Source of the DNA: Chlamydiales bacterium
Lineage (GTDB): Bacteria; Chlamydiota; Chlamydiia; Chlamydiales; JARBTN01
Direction of reading: 5' to 3'
Length of the DNA stretch: 32,776 bases
NCBI GenBank assembly: GCA_029240195.1
Contig: JARBTN010000013.1
Span: 1-32,776 of the forward strand
Made by a program: the position numbers and the translations under genes. Positions 7,013 to 15,311 of this stretch are shown piece by piece. Numbering within the stretch: position 1 is the first letter of the stretch; each line of letters opens with the position of its first letter. A model generated the notes under the pieces. That model ran no database searches. It worked only from the letters and a program-made list of their open reading frames with translations, and was not told the origin of the DNA.

Positions 7013-8290
7013 ATGTTTCAAATCCTCTTTATCCTATCCCTTCTCTTTGCCGGCTGCCAAGGGCCTCGCGCCACTCATGGGACAGAAGTGGTCCGCATGC
7101 ATATTGTCGATCGCAATGGATTGACCGAGACCATCAGCTCGCCAAAGAAGCTGGAGCGCTTTAAAATGGTCGATTTTGAGCAGCATCAGCCCTATCAAAA
7201 GGTGCTGCGCATTTACTCGGCCAACGAGCGGGGAGATATCTCTTCCAAGCTCACCAGCTACTACCCCAATGGGCAGATCAAAGAGTTGCTGGAGGTGGTC
7301 AACTCACGCGCCTTTGGGCTCTATCAAGAGTGGCATGCTAACGGTGCAACCAAGCTCAAAGCTCGCGTCATCGGCGGCATCGCCGACTTAAACGAGGCGG
7401 CCAAGCTCTCTTGGATTTTTGATGGCGTCAGCGAAGCTTTTGACGACCAAGGAGCCCTTTTAGCCCGCATTTTTTATGAGAAAGGCATTTTGGCCAACTC
7501 GGCCCTCCATTTTCATAAAAATGGCAAAATTTGGAAGCAAATCCCTTACGAAAAAGGGCTCATTCATGGTATAATGGAGGTATTCTACTCAGATGGAAGA
7601 CTTTTACAATCAACCCATTATGTCAAAGGCTTAAAAACCGGAGAATGCAAACGGTTTTGGCCAGATGGAATTTGCAATTATGTCGAAACCTGGCGCGAAG
7701 ATCGCCTGCAAAGCGGCCGCTATTACGACCATTTGCAAACCCTAGTTTGCCAAGTGGATCAAGGAACGGGACGAAAAGCCATTTTCAATGAGGCCTCTCT
7801 CATTCAGACCATAGAATACCGCTATGGCGAACCGCGAGGCGAAGTCTGCATCTTTGATAAAGACGGCCTGGTGATCCATACTTACTTTCTAGAAAATGGG
7901 CTGAAAGAGGGACCTGAGACTTATTACTATAAACTTTGGGACCGCGAACAACAAGCGTGGGACCTTTTCCCTAAAATCTCCATCTCCTGGCAGATGGGCA
8001 ATATCCAAGGCCTTGTCAAGACGTGGTATGAAAACCGCGTTTTAGAAAGCCAAAAAGAGATGGCCGACAATAATAAGCACGGCGTCTTAACAGCTTGGTA
8101 CATCGACGGTTCTTTGATGATGATTGAAGAGTACGATCAAGGAAAGTTGGTGCGCGGCGAATATTTGCGTTTCAAAGATGGAACAGCCGTTTCTAGAGTA
8201 TCCAAAGGAGAAGGGACCGCCACTTTGTTCGATCCCAAAGGCAACTTAATCCGCAAAGTCTCCTATAAAGACGGTTACCCTGTAGAGTGA
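7013..8290 (+). CDS. Lipoprotein with YwqK/MORN-type repeats (CT648-like)
   Basis: The 425-residue product opens with a lipoprotein signal peptide, MFQILFILSLLFAGCQ, with lipobox LFAGC, so the mature protein should be lipid-anchored at Cys15. The rest is built from about ten repeats of the form YYPNGQIKEL...G.YQEWHANG, HFHKNGKIWKQIPYEKGLIHG, FYSDGRLLQSTHYVKGLKTG, WYIDGSLMMIEEYDQGKLVRG. These are the beta-hairpin units that databases call YwqK 'antitoxin' or MORN-like repeats; that name is historical and does not imply a toxin partner. It follows the GspL/PilO-like pair by 27 bases and precedes recA by 44, so all may share transcripts. It is likely an envelope structural or adhesion-type protein. 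Confidence 0.75.
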   Translation: MFQILFILSLLFAGCQGPRATHGTEVVRMHIVDRNGLTETISSPKKLERFKMVDFEQHQPYQKVLRIYSANERGDISSKLTSYYPNGQIKELLEVVNSRAFGLYQEWHANGATKLKARVIGGIADLNEAAKLSWIFDGVSEAFDDQGALLARIFYEKGILANSALHFHKNGKIWKQIPYEKGLIHGIMEVFYSDGRLLQSTHYVKGLKTGECKRFWPDGICNYVETWREDRLQSGRYYDHLQTLVCQVDQGTGRKAIFNEASLIQTIEYRYGEPRGEVCIFDKDGLVIHTYFLENGLKEGPETYYYKLWDREQQAWDLFPKISISWQMGNIQGLVKTWYENRVLESQKEMADNNKHGVLTAWYIDGSLMMIEEYDQGKLVRGEYLRFKDGTAVSRVSKGEGTATLFDPKGNLIRKVSYKDGYPVE

Positions 8291-8334
8291 GTATCTTTTT
8301 CTAATAATGCACCCCCCTATGAAGGAGCAATTCC

Positions 8335-9396
8335 ATGGCAGCTGAAGGCGACAAGAAAAAAGCATTAGAAGCAGCAGTCTCGCACATCAAGAAGCAATTT
8401 GGCGATGGCGCCATTATGACACTTGGGCAGCACCATTCCCAAAATGAAATTGCCGTTATTCCAACTGGATCGATCACACTTGACTTTGCTTTGGGCATCG
8501 GCGGCGTGCCGCGCGGCCGCGTCGTAGAGATCTTTGGCCCAGAGTCGTCAGGAAAATCTACTTTAGCCACCCATATCGTCGCCAGCGCGCAAAAAATGGG
8601 CGGTTTGGCAGCCTATATCGATGCCGAGCATGCTCTCGACCCAAGCTACGCGAGAAAGATTGGCGTCAACATCGATGACTTGATGATTTCGCAACCAGAC
8701 AGCGGAGAAGAGGCGCTCAACATTGCCGAGATGCTGGCCAGATCCAATGCTGTCGACGTCATCGTCATCGACTCTGTGGCCGCTTTAGTTCCCAAGTCGG
8801 AGCTGGAAGGGGAAATTGGCGACGCCTTTGTCGGATTGCAAGCTCGGATGATGTCCCAAGCTCTGCGCAAGCTGACAGCGACCCTCTCTAAGAGCAACAC
8901 CTGCGCCATCTTCATCAACCAAATCCGCGAGAAGATCGGCATGGCCTACGGCAATCCTGAGACGACGACAGGAGGAAGAGCGTTGAAGTTCTACTCTTCA
9001 GTCCGCTTAGATATCCGCCGCATTGGGGGCATTAAGGGAAGCGACAACACCGATATTGGCAACCGCGTCAAAGTCAAAGTGGTTAAGAACAAGCTGGCCG
9101 CTCCGTTCCAAATCTCTGAATTTGACATCATGTTCAACGAGGGGATTTCCCGCACGGGCGCTGTCATCGACTTGTCTGTCGACATGAACATCGTCGATAA
9201 AAAAGGCGCCTGGTTCAGCTACAATGGCCAGCGTTTAGGACAAGGAAGAGAAGCTGTGCGCGAGGAGTTGAAAAACAACCCAGCTCTCTTGGAAGAGATT
9301 GAAAAACTCGTCCAAGTCAGAATGCGCGACACCACAGCCAACAACAAAAAGACGTCTAAAGACAAACAGCAAGAAGAAGAAACTGCTGAAGCTTAA
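8335..9396 (+). CDS. recA: Recombinase RecA
   Basis: Central DNA strand-exchange protein; forms ATP-dependent filaments on single-stranded DNA. The 353-residue length is normal. Walker [10 protein letters not shown] lies at residues 68-76, [24 protein letters not shown] is the Walker B/L1 region, and [18 protein letters not shown] and the L2 loop [16 protein letters not shown] follow. The C-terminus is charged and low complexity ([18 protein letters not shown]). Start ATG has AAGGAGC at ideal spacing. No SOS box is visible upstream, consistent with chlamydiae generally lacking an obvious LexA circuit, though this was judged only by eye. Confidence 0.99.
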   Translation: MAAEGDKKKALEAAVSHIKKQFGDGAIMTLGQHHSQNEIAVIPTGSITLDFALGIGGVPRGRVVEIFGPESSGKSTLATHIVASAQKMGGLAAYIDAEHALDPSYARKIGVNIDDLMISQPDSGEEALNIAEMLARSNAVDVIVIDSVAALVPKSELEGEIGDAFVGLQARMMSQALRKLTATLSKSNTCAIFINQIREKIGMAYGNPETTTGGRALKFYSSVRLDIRRIGGIKGSDNTDIGNRVKVKVVKNKLAAPFQISEFDIMFNEGISRTGAVIDLSVDMNIVDKKGAWFSYNGQRLGQGREAVREELKNNPALLEEIEKLVQVRMRDTTANNKKTSKDKQQEEETAEA

Positions 9397-9426
9397 ATTT
9401 TTGCGTTACGATCGATTTGTTTGAAG

Positions 9427-9470
9427 AAGGGCCATTCCTCTGCGAAAGCAAAGGAGTGGCCCTTTTTTTT
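9427..9470 (+). terminator. Rho-independent terminator after recA
   Basis: AAGGGCCATTCCT (9427-9439) pairs with AGGAGTGGCCCTT (9452-9464, one G-T pair), followed by an unbroken run of T on the plus strand. The convergent gene ispA ends 40 bases beyond. Confidence 0.92.
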
Positions 9471-9509
9471 GACTTAGCCTCGGAAAAAACGGATTTCCAA
9501 TTCCTCACC

Positions 9510-10370
9510 TCAAGCTTGCAAAGAGGAAAGGAGGTTGCTGGCCAACTCTTTAAGCGGCGAGTGGTTGAGAGAGAGGGCGTCTAAGGCTTTTAAGAAGGCG
9601 GATACTTCTTGCTCGACAGCCTGAAGCGCCTTTTGCACGCCATAGGTAGCGGCGTAATTGGGGCGTTTGGCGGCGATGTCTTCTTGCAAGTCTTGCAGGT
9701 CGTCGACGATTTGAAAGGCCATGCCGAAGTGGTAGCTGGCCTGCTGAACAATCGGGAGAAGCTGCAATTTGCCGCCGCCAAATAGCCAGCCGAAGACAAA
9801 AGAGATTTCAAACAGGGTGACGGTCTTGAGGCGGAGGATTTCTTCGAGCGGTGTATTGGGGGATCTCTCGAGGTCGAGGAACTGGCCGCCCGTCGCTCCC
9901 TGTACGCCGGTATTGCGAGAAACGGTTTCGATGGCGATGGCTAGGATGCGGTCTTTGAGCGCCTGGTCTAGGGATAGGCTTTGGCTGGCGCGATGCAAAG
10001 CTAAGTAGCCGGCAGAGATGAGGGCATAGGTCGAAAGGAGCGCTGTCGACTCGCCGTAAGCTTTGTGGACGGTGGGGCGGTTGCGGCGCATGGCGTCATT
10101 ATCCATGCAAGGGAGGTCATCGGCGATGAGGGAGGCGGTATGGAAGTATTCGACAGCCAAGGCGGCATCTTTGACATTCTTAGAGCCCAGGGCATCGGCG
10201 ATGATCCAAACTAAAGCCGGACGGAAGCGCTTGCCGCCAGTAGTCAGGGCATAGGCGCATGCCTCATAGAGCTTTCCGCTGGATCCAAAATCGCAAAGAG
10301 AGGTTTGAATGGCCTCTTCGATGAGGGGTTGGTACTTTTGAATGAGTTGAGAGAGGGGGTTGTCCGTCAT
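9510..10370 (-). CDS. ispA: Farnesyl/geranylgeranyl diphosphate synthase (polyprenyl synthetase)
   Basis: Condenses isopentenyl diphosphate with allylic diphosphates to make C15/C20 prenyl chains. The 286-residue protein shows GGKRFRP (residues 45-51), the first Asp-rich motif DDLPCMD (84-90) with two residues between the Asp pairs, as in bacterial short-chain synthases, RRNRPT just after, and the second motif QIVDDLQD (about 222-229). Upstream on the same strand lies the glmU-like gene, 35 bases away, the same order as CT628-CT629 in C. trachomatis as I recall, so they probably form an operon. Confidence 0.92.
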   Translation of the reverse strand: MTDNPLSQLIQKYQPLIEEAIQTSLCDFGSSGKLYEACAYALTTGGKRFRPALVWIIADALGSKNVKDAALAVEYFHTASLIADDLPCMDNDAMRRNRPTVHKAYGESTALLSTYALISAGYLALHRASQSLSLDQALKDRILAIAIETVSRNTGVQGATGGQFLDLERSPNTPLEEILRLKTVTLFEISFVFGWLFGGGKLQLLPIVQQASYHFGMAFQIVDDLQDLQEDIAAKRPNYAATYGVQKALQAVEQEVSAFLKALDALSLNHSPLKELASNLLSSLQA

Positions 10371-10405
10371 GGTCGATCATTTTAATGGTTGATAACTCTA
10401 ATGGC

Positions 10406-11188
10406 TTAAAACTCAATGCTCCGAAAAGGAGATGCTGCCGGCTTTAGGTGTGTTTTTTTTAAAAAGACGCCGCCGATGTTCAAAGAGGGGTAGCAAATCG
10501 AGTGAGGAGCGAGCAGGGTGCCGGGGTTGGTGACGGCATTGCAACCGACCTGGCCAAAATCGCCCAGAATTAGGCCTAATTTGCGGCGATGGGTCTCGAC
10601 CCGGGTTTCACCCACCTTTAATGAGATAGGCCCTTTATCGAGCTTTAAATTAGCGCATTTGACGCCTGCACCGAGGTTACATCGATTGCCCAAGATTGAA
10701 TCGCCTACATAAGCAAAGTGGGCAGCGACCGCTCGATTGAGTAAAATGCTGTTTTTCACTTCTGTGTCATGGCCGATGACGCATCCATCGCCAGCGACGA
10801 GAGAGCCGCGGATATACGCGCCCTGCCTAATTTGGCAATTGGCCCCGATGATGGCTGGCCCTTGGATATAGGCTCCCGGCTCAATCACTGTGCCCTTGCC
10901 GATGGAAATGAGCTCTGGATTGACGAAATGAGCATGTGTGGGAATGTCGATATCTATTTGACCGAGAGGGATTTGCTTAAAATAAGCGCTCAGCTGGTCG
11001 AGGGCTTGCCAGACAGGTAGGAGAGGGTTATCTATACACAAGTCTTTATGAAAGAGCTCTTTATGGGCAAATTCGGATAAGTCAAAGAAAAGATCAGCTA
11101 AACAGAGCACAGTGGATTCAAAGTTCCTGGTTGAAAAAAAGAGAGTGTACCTTTTTCTCAAGCAATTGGCAACCTTTTCAACACCCAC
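10406..11188 (-). CDS. GlmU-like left-handed beta-helix (hexapeptide) protein
   Basis: The C-terminal 160 residues consist of hexapeptide repeats (ISIGKGTVIEPGAYIQGPAI, IIGANCQIRQGAYIRG, CVIGHDTEVKNSILLN, GNRCNLGAGVKCANLK), the fold of acetyl/acyltransferases and of the GlmU acetyltransferase half. There is no N-terminal nucleotidyltransferase domain, so if it acts in UDP-GlcNAc synthesis it covers only part of the GlmU reaction. Chlamydial orthologues are annotated glmU next to ispA. Start is uncertain: the frame begins at GTG 11188; a GTG at 11110 would give a 234-residue protein nearer the roughly 205-210 residues I recall for CT629. No convincing ribosome site decides between them. Confidence 0.8.
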   Translation of the reverse strand: MGVEKVANCLRKRYTLFFSTRNFESTVLCLADLFFDLSEFAHKELFHKDLCIDNPLLPVWQALDQLSAYFKQIPLGQIDIDIPTHAHFVNPELISIGKGTVIEPGAYIQGPAIIGANCQIRQGAYIRGSLVAGDGCVIGHDTEVKNSILLNRAVAAHFAYVGDSILGNRCNLGAGVKCANLKLDKGPISLKVGETRVETHRRKLGLILGDFGQVGCNAVTNPGTLLAPHSICYPSLNIGGVFLKKTHLKPAASPFRSIEF

Positions 11189-11229
11189 TTTCTAATTAAT
11201 ATATTCATAATATAGGTCTTTTTTCTTCT

Positions 11230-11690
11230 TCATTAGAGGCAGTGGAAATGTCGATAACACCCCTTTTTGGTAGTGACAAAATGGGTTGTTTGTAACTTGT
11301 CGGCAACTTGTCGATAAATCAGCTGTTATCGACAACTTGGCGCTATCAACAATTTTGCTGACAAAATCGTGAACAAATTCTCTCCTGAGAGCATGAACAT
11401 TCTATCCACAAAAGGGATTTTTACCCCTATTGAGCCCCATTTTTTTGACCAAGTGCACTTTTCCATACCAACTACGAAGAATTGACTTAAGAATATATTT
11501 TTTCTTATTCTTAAGAGCTGGTGGAAATGTCGATAACTCAAAATAAAAGCTCTACGTTTTCCTAGAGCGTTTATTTTGTTCATACATTGTCGATAGAAAG
11601 ATCATAACTGAAAGCTTATCGACAACCCCCTATTTTGGTGAACACCCTTTTGGGGGTTATCGACAACTTATCGACACCTTATGCACAAGA
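11230..11690. other. Candidate chromosomal origin of replication (DnaA-box-like cluster)
   Basis: Within about 440 bases of gene-free DNA the nonamer TTATCGACA occurs seven times exactly: on the minus strand at 11249-11257, 11309-11317, 11528-11536 and on the plus strand at 11326-11334, 11616-11624, 11657-11665, 11668-11676. Variants are at 11298-11306 (TTGCCGACA), 11343-11351 (CTATCAACA), 11402-11410 (CTATCCACA) and 11588-11596 (CTATCGACA). A canonical DnaA box TTATGCACA lies at 11679-11687. AT-rich tracts flank the cluster (11189-11215, 11491-11510). A 17-base unit, GTGGAAATGTCGATAAC, is repeated at 11242 and 11521. In Chlamydia the origin is placed near hemB, a few genes from ispA-glmU as I recall, which is the neighbour here. 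TTATCGACA differs from the E. coli consensus at one position, so a lineage-specific box or another repeat-binding protein is possible. Confidence 0.6.
11486..11515. repeat. Inverted repeat around an AT-rich core inside the candidate origin
   Basis: CTTAAGAATA (11486-11495) and TATTCTTAAG (11506-11515) are perfect inverted repeats around a 10-base T-rich loop. It lies between the two halves of the TTATCGACA cluster and could be part of an unwinding element. Confidence 0.6.
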
Positions 11691-11863
11691 ATTCCACCTT
11701 GAAAAAGGGGGTTTTTTGGCAAAATGCGTTGAGATTTAAAGGGACGGATTTTAAATTGGTTGGCCGCCAATAAGAAAATAGGAGCGCCTGTTTTTTCTAA
11801 TGGGGGCTTTAGGCAAGTGCTCTGTTGAATAAAGATTTGACAGAGTGCAGGGGGGAAATTTAA

Positions 11864-12988
11864 ATGCAGTTTCATTGTCGCCATTTTCAGCGCTGTTCGG
11901 GTTGCACGCTGGTGGAAAATTTATTAGAGCCGCCTCTTTTGCTGGAAGTGCGGGAGTTTTTCCAGGAGAGGGGGATTGCTTTGCCGTCTGTAGAGGGGCT
12001 GCAAGCGACACAATGGCGCTCGCGAGCAAAAGTGGCCGTGCGCCAGCAAGAGGGGGCCATTCAGATTGGCCTCTTTGAAAAGGGCTCGCACCGCGTCATG
12101 TCTATTCCCGATTGCCAAGCCCATCATCCTCAGATCAACGCAGCCATTCGCCATATCCAAGATTGGATGCAAGAGCATGCTTTGAGCGCTTATGACGAGA
12201 AGACATTTCAAGGGATTTTGCGCTACATCCAGCTGACTGTAGAGCCAAAAAGCGATTTGGTGCAGTTGGTCTTTGTCTTGAACTTAAAAGAAGCGGGCTA
12301 TTTAGCTGAACAGCTAAAGACGCTGCCCGGGGAAATTTGGCACTCCATTTGGCTAAATTATAATACCGCGCGCACCAATGCCATCTTTGGCGCCGATTGG
12401 CATCTTGTCAAAGGCGATCCTTTCCTAACAGCCCAGCTCTCTTTAAAGGGCTCACCCTCGCTAGATTTTTTGCTGCATCCGGCAAGCTTTGTGCAAGCCA
12501 ATTGGCCCGTCTTTGAAAAGCTCGTGCAGGACTTAAAAGGGCAGATCCGCTTAAAAAGCCGCCTGCTCGAGCTCTATGCCGGCATTGGCATCATGGGCAT
12601 TGCCTTTGCCGATCAGATGGAGCAGGTGGATTTGGTAGAGATCAATCCCTTTTCGGCAATCAGTTTTGAGGAGTGGAAAAAGCGCTATGGCTGCCCTTCT
12701 CATGTGACCCACCATGAAAAGGACTCTAGAGAGGCGCTTGCCTTCATTGAGGGCGCAGAGGTGATCCTTGTCGATCCGCCGCGCAAAGGGCTTGAAAAAA
12801 GCGTTGTAGAGGCCTTAAATGGCGCTGCATCTGCCAAGCAGCTGATCTATGTCAGCTGCCACTTCGCTTCCTTTAAGAGGGATTGCCAGCTGCTCGAATT
12901 AAATTGGAAAGTGAGCTATGCTAAAGCCTATCTTTTCTTTCCAGGGACCGACCACCTCGAAATCCTCGCCACTTTTGAGCGCCGATAG
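11864..12988 (+). CDS. 23S rRNA/tRNA (uracil-5)-methyltransferase, RlmD/TrmA family
   Basis: SAM-dependent enzyme that makes 5-methyluridine in RNA through a covalent cysteine adduct. The 374-residue protein has four cysteines in the [4Fe-4S] pattern of RlmD/RumA: C5, C11, C14 and C84. The SAM-binding motif LLELYAGIGIMGI is near residue 231, DPPRKG near 306, and the nucleophile motif YVSCHFASFKRD has Cys332. There is no N-terminal TRAM domain, unlike E. coli RlmD (433 residues). A G-rich ribosome site (GGGGGG) lies 9 bases before the ATG. Which uridine is modified cannot be told from the sequence. Confidence 0.9.
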   Translation: MQFHCRHFQRCSGCTLVENLLEPPLLLEVREFFQERGIALPSVEGLQATQWRSRAKVAVRQQEGAIQIGLFEKGSHRVMSIPDCQAHHPQINAAIRHIQDWMQEHALSAYDEKTFQGILRYIQLTVEPKSDLVQLVFVLNLKEAGYLAEQLKTLPGEIWHSIWLNYNTARTNAIFGADWHLVKGDPFLTAQLSLKGSPSLDFLLHPASFVQANWPVFEKLVQDLKGQIRLKSRLLELYAGIGIMGIAFADQMEQVDLVEINPFSAISFEEWKKRYGCPSHVTHHEKDSREALAFIEGAEVILVDPPRKGLEKSVVEALNGAASAKQLIYVSCHFASFKRDCQLLELNWKVSYAKAYLFFPGTDHLEILATFERR

Positions 12989-13105
12989 AATTTTTAAGGG
13001 AGCGGCATCGACGGCTCTGAATGCTTACTTTTTATGAGGTGTTGTGAGATCTGTTTTTGATGCCTTTTTCTTATTTTAAATAAAAAATATACCATATAAA
13101 TTTAT

Positions 13106-13135
13106 TTGCCCTCTTATTTTTGTGTTCTTTATAAT
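13106..13135 (+). promoter_or_regulatory. Possible sigma-66/70 promoter for the gene at 13196
   Basis: TTGCCC (13106-13111), an 18-base spacer and a perfect TATAAT (13130-13135) in a very AT-rich region, about 60 bases before the chosen start codon. Confidence 0.45.
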
Positions 13136-13195
13136 CGCTTAAATATTGCCTGTTACAATATTTTGCATTATCAACTAAAAATAGGCGGTTATTAT

Positions 13196-14230
13196 ATGGG
13201 TGCTGTCATCGGCAATTCAATTTTGCAAGAGACTTCTTTAATATATACAATTAAAGACAAGGGCAGATTGTATGTCTCTTCCGATAACGGTAAGCATATT
13301 GCCAATTTCAATAGCTATAATTACTTTTTGACCCAAAAAGTGGCCATGCTCTTTGGCAAGGCCGATTTTTACACCATCGGCAACGAAAAGTTTGTCTTGA
13401 ATAAAAACAGCGTGGCTAAAGCCATGAGTGGTAAGTTTCAAGCCAAAGAAAAAGCGCCCCAAACAGATTTAACAGACATCTTAGCTGACTATCCTATCGA
13501 AGCGACCATCTCTTTAAGAAGCAAATTATCTGCTAGCAAACAAAGGTGGCTCGACCAGGAACTGCCCAAGGCATTGATAGCCGGAGATTATAAAGGTGCA
13601 GTTAAATTAGTCGCGACGGGCGCCGATTCTAATCTCAAATTTTGGGTTGGCGATGGCAACCGCTTGTTAAAATCCGAAAGAGATGAATCTAGAATCCGAA
13701 AAAGCGAAAGCTATAGGGCAACTCAATACACACCAATTCTCTTTTATGCGCAAAAAGAGATGTTTGACCATGTAAAGATGATGAAGGAAGCGGATGGAGA
13801 TGAGCGTTTGACCGGCAAAGAAGTTGTCTTTAAGCGCGAATTTGGCAAAATCAAGACAGAAACTTACAAAGCAAAAGAGCTGGATACAAAAACTGAATAT
13901 AAGTGGAAGCCGCAGCCAGCAGCGCGATTTCCAGCAGCGCAATTTCCAGCTGCGCGCCCGGCGCGTGGTATGCAAGAAGAGCAGTTCCCCGCCGGACATC
14001 GCCCTGCTATCGATCCAAGATTTTCTGCAAGAGTGGCTCCTGTGAGACCAGTTCCCATGACTCTTCAGCCGGAAGTGGTCCTATGCACCAAAACTGTCAC
14101 CAAAACGCGACAAGTCCAGCATTATGTAGACACATTTAATGAAGTGCAGACCTCTGTCAATGTAAATGGCGATTACGAGGTGGGCTCAACTGTAGAAAAA
14201 AGAGCCTTTAAAGGCTCTTACATCCTCTAA
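13196..14230 (+). CDS. Unknown protein with one or two ankyrin-like repeats and a Pro/Ala repeat (344 aa)
   Basis: Start 13196 (MGAVIGNSILQETS) has AGGCGG 8 bases upstream and is better than the open frame's first ATG at 13106, which would overlap the promoter. Around residues 125-200, ALIAGDYKGAVKLVATGADS followed by YTPILFYAQKEMFDHVKMMK has the rhythm of ankyrin repeats (A...GD...VK.L+..GAD, then TP+..A), but it is degenerate. A short reiterated segment, RFPAAQFPAAR with neighbours, lies at about 243-256 and is encoded by 14- to 15-base repeats. The C-terminus (VLCTKTVTKTRQVQHYV on) is polar. No signal peptide. Ankyrin-type proteins are frequent host-directed proteins in amoeba-associated chlamydiae, so an effector role is possible but unproven. 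Confidence 0.65.
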   Translation: MGAVIGNSILQETSLIYTIKDKGRLYVSSDNGKHIANFNSYNYFLTQKVAMLFGKADFYTIGNEKFVLNKNSVAKAMSGKFQAKEKAPQTDLTDILADYPIEATISLRSKLSASKQRWLDQELPKALIAGDYKGAVKLVATGADSNLKFWVGDGNRLLKSERDESRIRKSESYRATQYTPILFYAQKEMFDHVKMMKEADGDERLTGKEVVFKREFGKIKTETYKAKELDTKTEYKWKPQPAARFPAAQFPAARPARGMQEEQFPAGHRPAIDPRFSARVAPVRPVPMTLQPEVVLCTKTVTKTRQVQHYVDTFNEVQTSVNVNGDYEVGSTVEKRAFKGSYIL

Positions 14231-14239
14231 TTGGCAACA

Positions 14240-14272
14240 GGGCGGGCCTCTCTTAAACAGGCGCCCGCCTTT
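14240..14272. terminator. Bidirectional hairpin between convergent genes
   Basis: GGCGGGC (14241-14247) pairs with GCCCGCC (14263-14269), followed by a short TTT on the plus strand. It spans the stop codon of the beta-lactamase gene and lies 10 bases after the stop of the preceding gene. Confidence 0.55.
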
Positions 14273-15059
14273 CAATGAGTGGCCTCAATTTTTCTTTGGC
14301 AGTGACTTTAGCTCTTAGGCCGGCATAAGTGTCTTGCCTCTCGTCATCTTCAATGAAATGCGCAAAAATAATCGTGCGCTGCTCTTTTTGGACCCAGCCG
14401 ATGAACCAGCCTATTTGACGGTCTAATTTTTCTGTTCTATCAGGGCTGAGCAAAGAGCCGCTGCCCGATTTCCCATACAGCTTCCAGCCGCCGGGCAAAT
14501 CTTCGACAAAGAGAATCTTTTTGGTCATTTGATGGGATTTGAGGCTGACAGGTAGCTCGTCAGCGAGAAGTTTTTGTAAAAAGGCGACCTGCTCTTTGGG
14601 CGAAATCTCCAAAGAACTGGAGAGCCAAGAGCGTGTCAAACCATTCATCTTACCTTTATCTCCTGAAACATCCTGATTGCCATAGTCAAATTTTTTGACA
14701 TAGTCGGCGAATTTATCGATGCCCAGCTTTTCTGTTAAAACTTGTGAGTACCAAACGCAGCTATTTTTCATCCAAAGGTGAGGCGTGTGCGGCTGTCTCC
14801 AGCTATCGAGGTAATCAGGGTAACCTGGTCGAAAGGGCCACTCCGGATGAGTTTCGTCTATCAATAGTCCTTCGTTGTAACCCATCAAGCTAAGTGGAAC
14901 TTTGAATGTGGAGCAAGGAGCGTGGCGCAGGCTACAATCGCCTTCACTTATGATCACTTGCTGATTTTCCTGGGCAAAAAAACAATAAGCTCCAGCCTCG
15001 GCTAAAGCAAAGCTGCTGAGCCCTAATCCCAAGCTCAACAATAAAAGGATTTTTTGCAT
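14253..15059 (-). CDS. Class D (OXA-type) beta-lactamase, exported
   Basis: A serine enzyme predicted to hydrolyse penicillin-type antibiotics in the periplasm. The 268-residue protein has a clear Sec signal peptide (MQKILLLLSLGLGLSSFALA). All class D landmarks are present: STFK at 50-53 (nucleophile S50, K53 the usual carbamylated lysine), S-x-V as SCV at 100-102, YGN at 126-128, W145 in WLSSSLEIS (the residue that steadies the carbamate), and KSG at 197-199 in place of the common KTG. GAGAGG lies just before the ATG. No regulator, mobile element or cassette structure is next to it, so it looks chromosomal and long resident. BlaR-type sensor domains share this fold, but this protein lacks any membrane sensor part. 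Confidence 0.92.
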   Translation of the reverse strand: MQKILLLLSLGLGLSSFALAEAGAYCFFAQENQQVIISEGDCSLRHAPCSTFKVPLSLMGYNEGLLIDETHPEWPFRPGYPDYLDSWRQPHTPHLWMKNSCVWYSQVLTEKLGIDKFADYVKKFDYGNQDVSGDKGKMNGLTRSWLSSSLEISPKEQVAFLQKLLADELPVSLKSHQMTKKILFVEDLPGGWKLYGKSGSGSLLSPDRTEKLDRQIGWFIGWVQKEQRTIIFAHFIEDDERQDTYAGLRAKVTAKEKLRPLIERRAPV

Positions 15060-15311
15060 GTGCCTCTCAAAATCTAAGGTGTGTCATCTGCTGCATATCC
15101 GATAAGCAATCAAAAAAACAAATAATTTAACAGACATTAAAGAATGCATCAAGGGTTGAAAGTTGAAGTTGATAAGCGACTACAATCAGGTTAGTTCTAA
15201 GTCTTGGCGCCTTTCGATCTACTGAAAATTTTGATTTATAACATTTATAATATATTTATTGTTTTCACGATAATTTATATTTTGTTATTATAAAAATAAA
15301 TTGGAGTTGAT

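Noticed and set aside
7013-8290. Toxin-antitoxin system based on the YwqK 'antitoxin' label
   Set aside because: The gene encodes a repeat lipoprotein with no toxin-like neighbour; the database name is misleading here.
8301-9191. Minus-strand frames opposite recA
   Set aside because: Shadow frames; RecA on the plus strand is complete and unambiguous.
9500-13000. GC-skew switch as support for the origin
   Set aside because: By eye the G/C bias follows gene strand and local composition rather than a clean switch, so it neither supports nor opposes the origin call without a whole-genome computation.
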